A program made the position numbers and the translations under genes. Shown here one piece after another: positions 63,639 through 64,000 of a DNA stretch of 64,000 nucleotides. The DNA is from Casuarina equisetifolia. Lineage: Eukaryota > Streptophyta > Magnoliopsida > Fagales > Casuarinaceae. The notes under the pieces were generated by a model. That model saw only the letters and a program-made list of their open reading frames with translations, had not been told where the DNA came from and made no database searches. Each line of letters begins with the position of its first letter. The first letter of the stretch is position 1. The stretch covers positions 18,167,583 to 18,231,582 of the forward strand of contig CM052359.1 of NCBI GenBank assembly GCA_028551475.1. Reading direction: 5' to 3'.

Positions 63639-64000
63639 CTCGTGTTCTCCGCTATCGTTTCTCTGGAGTTGCGTTCTGAGCAGCCATTGTCTCCGGGAAG
63701 GGGGCGATGGCGTCTTTAGCTTCGCTTTGCGTAGTGCCGATGGATTCCGAAACGTATTTGAGGCATCTCCACGTTTCATACGTTTCGGTGATTAATTTAA
63801 AGGTTAGGTTTGCTCACGTGGCTTCTGGGGATAGCTTTCCAAGTTAACGGAAAGTAGTTGGCTTGCGATTAAGATCGTACTCTTTTCTCTTCTTCCAACC
63901 AATTTATTAAGATCCATTCGAATGCTTACAAACATTTTCCTTAACACAATATAATTTAGTTACTGTTATAAAATCCATTCCTACCAAAAATTAATGAAAA
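63639..64000. other. VPS15 5' UTR and promoter region
   Basis: The stretch just upstream of the VPS15 ATG is GC-rich with an in-frame ATG at 63779 that would add 47 residues; this extension lacks conservation-like features and is taken as leader. Sequence past about 63880 becomes AT-rich and no other gene is seen before the window ends. Confidence 0.5.

Noticed and set aside
63639..63779. N-terminal extension of VPS15 by 47 residues from the upstream ATG
   Set aside because: MGNK with its myristoylation-type Gly2 is the conserved VPS15 start; the extension is basic, low in conserved features and fits a leader.
1..64000. CRISPR arrays, bacterial operons, phage or integron features
   Set aside because: None seen; sequence is plainly plant nuclear with spliced genes.

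Overview
This is a 64 kb piece of a flowering-plant nuclear chromosome, probably from a dicot. The evidence is GT-AG introns, plant-only protein families, AT-rich intergenic DNA and relics of plant retroelements. The sequence alone does not identify the species. Six protein-coding genes are recognised with good support, plus one small conserved-looking gene of unknown function.

Layout from left to right. The first exon of a membrane-anchored hexokinase lies on the minus strand (1213-1484); the rest of that gene is beyond the left edge. A small three-exon minus-strand gene (7198-8224) carries an apparent frameshift in its last exon. From about 2 to 20 kb the rest is intergenic: an 815 bp near-identical tandem duplication, degenerate tandem repeats, a 210 bp duplication and a LINE relic. 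An intronless MATE transporter of the DTX48-52 clade lies at 20779-22353 (+). From 22.4 to 39 kb there is more AT-rich intergenic DNA, including an LTR with a primer-binding-site-like sequence. An IQD25-like calmodulin-binding scaffold protein (39057-40745, +, 3 exons) follows. Next come a pectin methylesterase of the PME53 type (43309-45927, -, 5 exons, with an apparent 1-nt insertion), a LAMP1/AMP1-type M28 carboxypeptidase (48409-53231, +, 12 exons, 704 aa) and the PI3-kinase regulatory kinase VPS15 (54931-63638, -, 11 exons, 1549 aa). I assembled the exon structures by hand; reading frame is kept across every junction in LAMP1, VPS15 and IQD.

The genes do not form an operon-like pathway. 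They act in glucose sensing and phosphorylation, vesicular or metabolite efflux, microtubule/calmodulin scaffolding, cell-wall pectin modification, shoot-meristem development, and autophagy/endosomal PI3P synthesis. What links them is ancestral order. From memory, in Arabidopsis HXK1, DTX51 and IQD25 are neighbours on chromosome 4 with VPS15 further along, while DTX52, PME53 and LAMP1 are near neighbours on chromosome 5. This window would then hold both halves on one segment, as an unfractionated relative of the two duplicated Arabidopsis regions.

I found no undescribed defence, mobile or biosynthetic system. The points most worth checking are the two single-base frameshifts in otherwise well-preserved genes (both in short homopolymers), the young 815 bp tandem duplication, the CT/CA microsatellite that abuts a LAMP1 5' splice site, and the unrecognised small protein.
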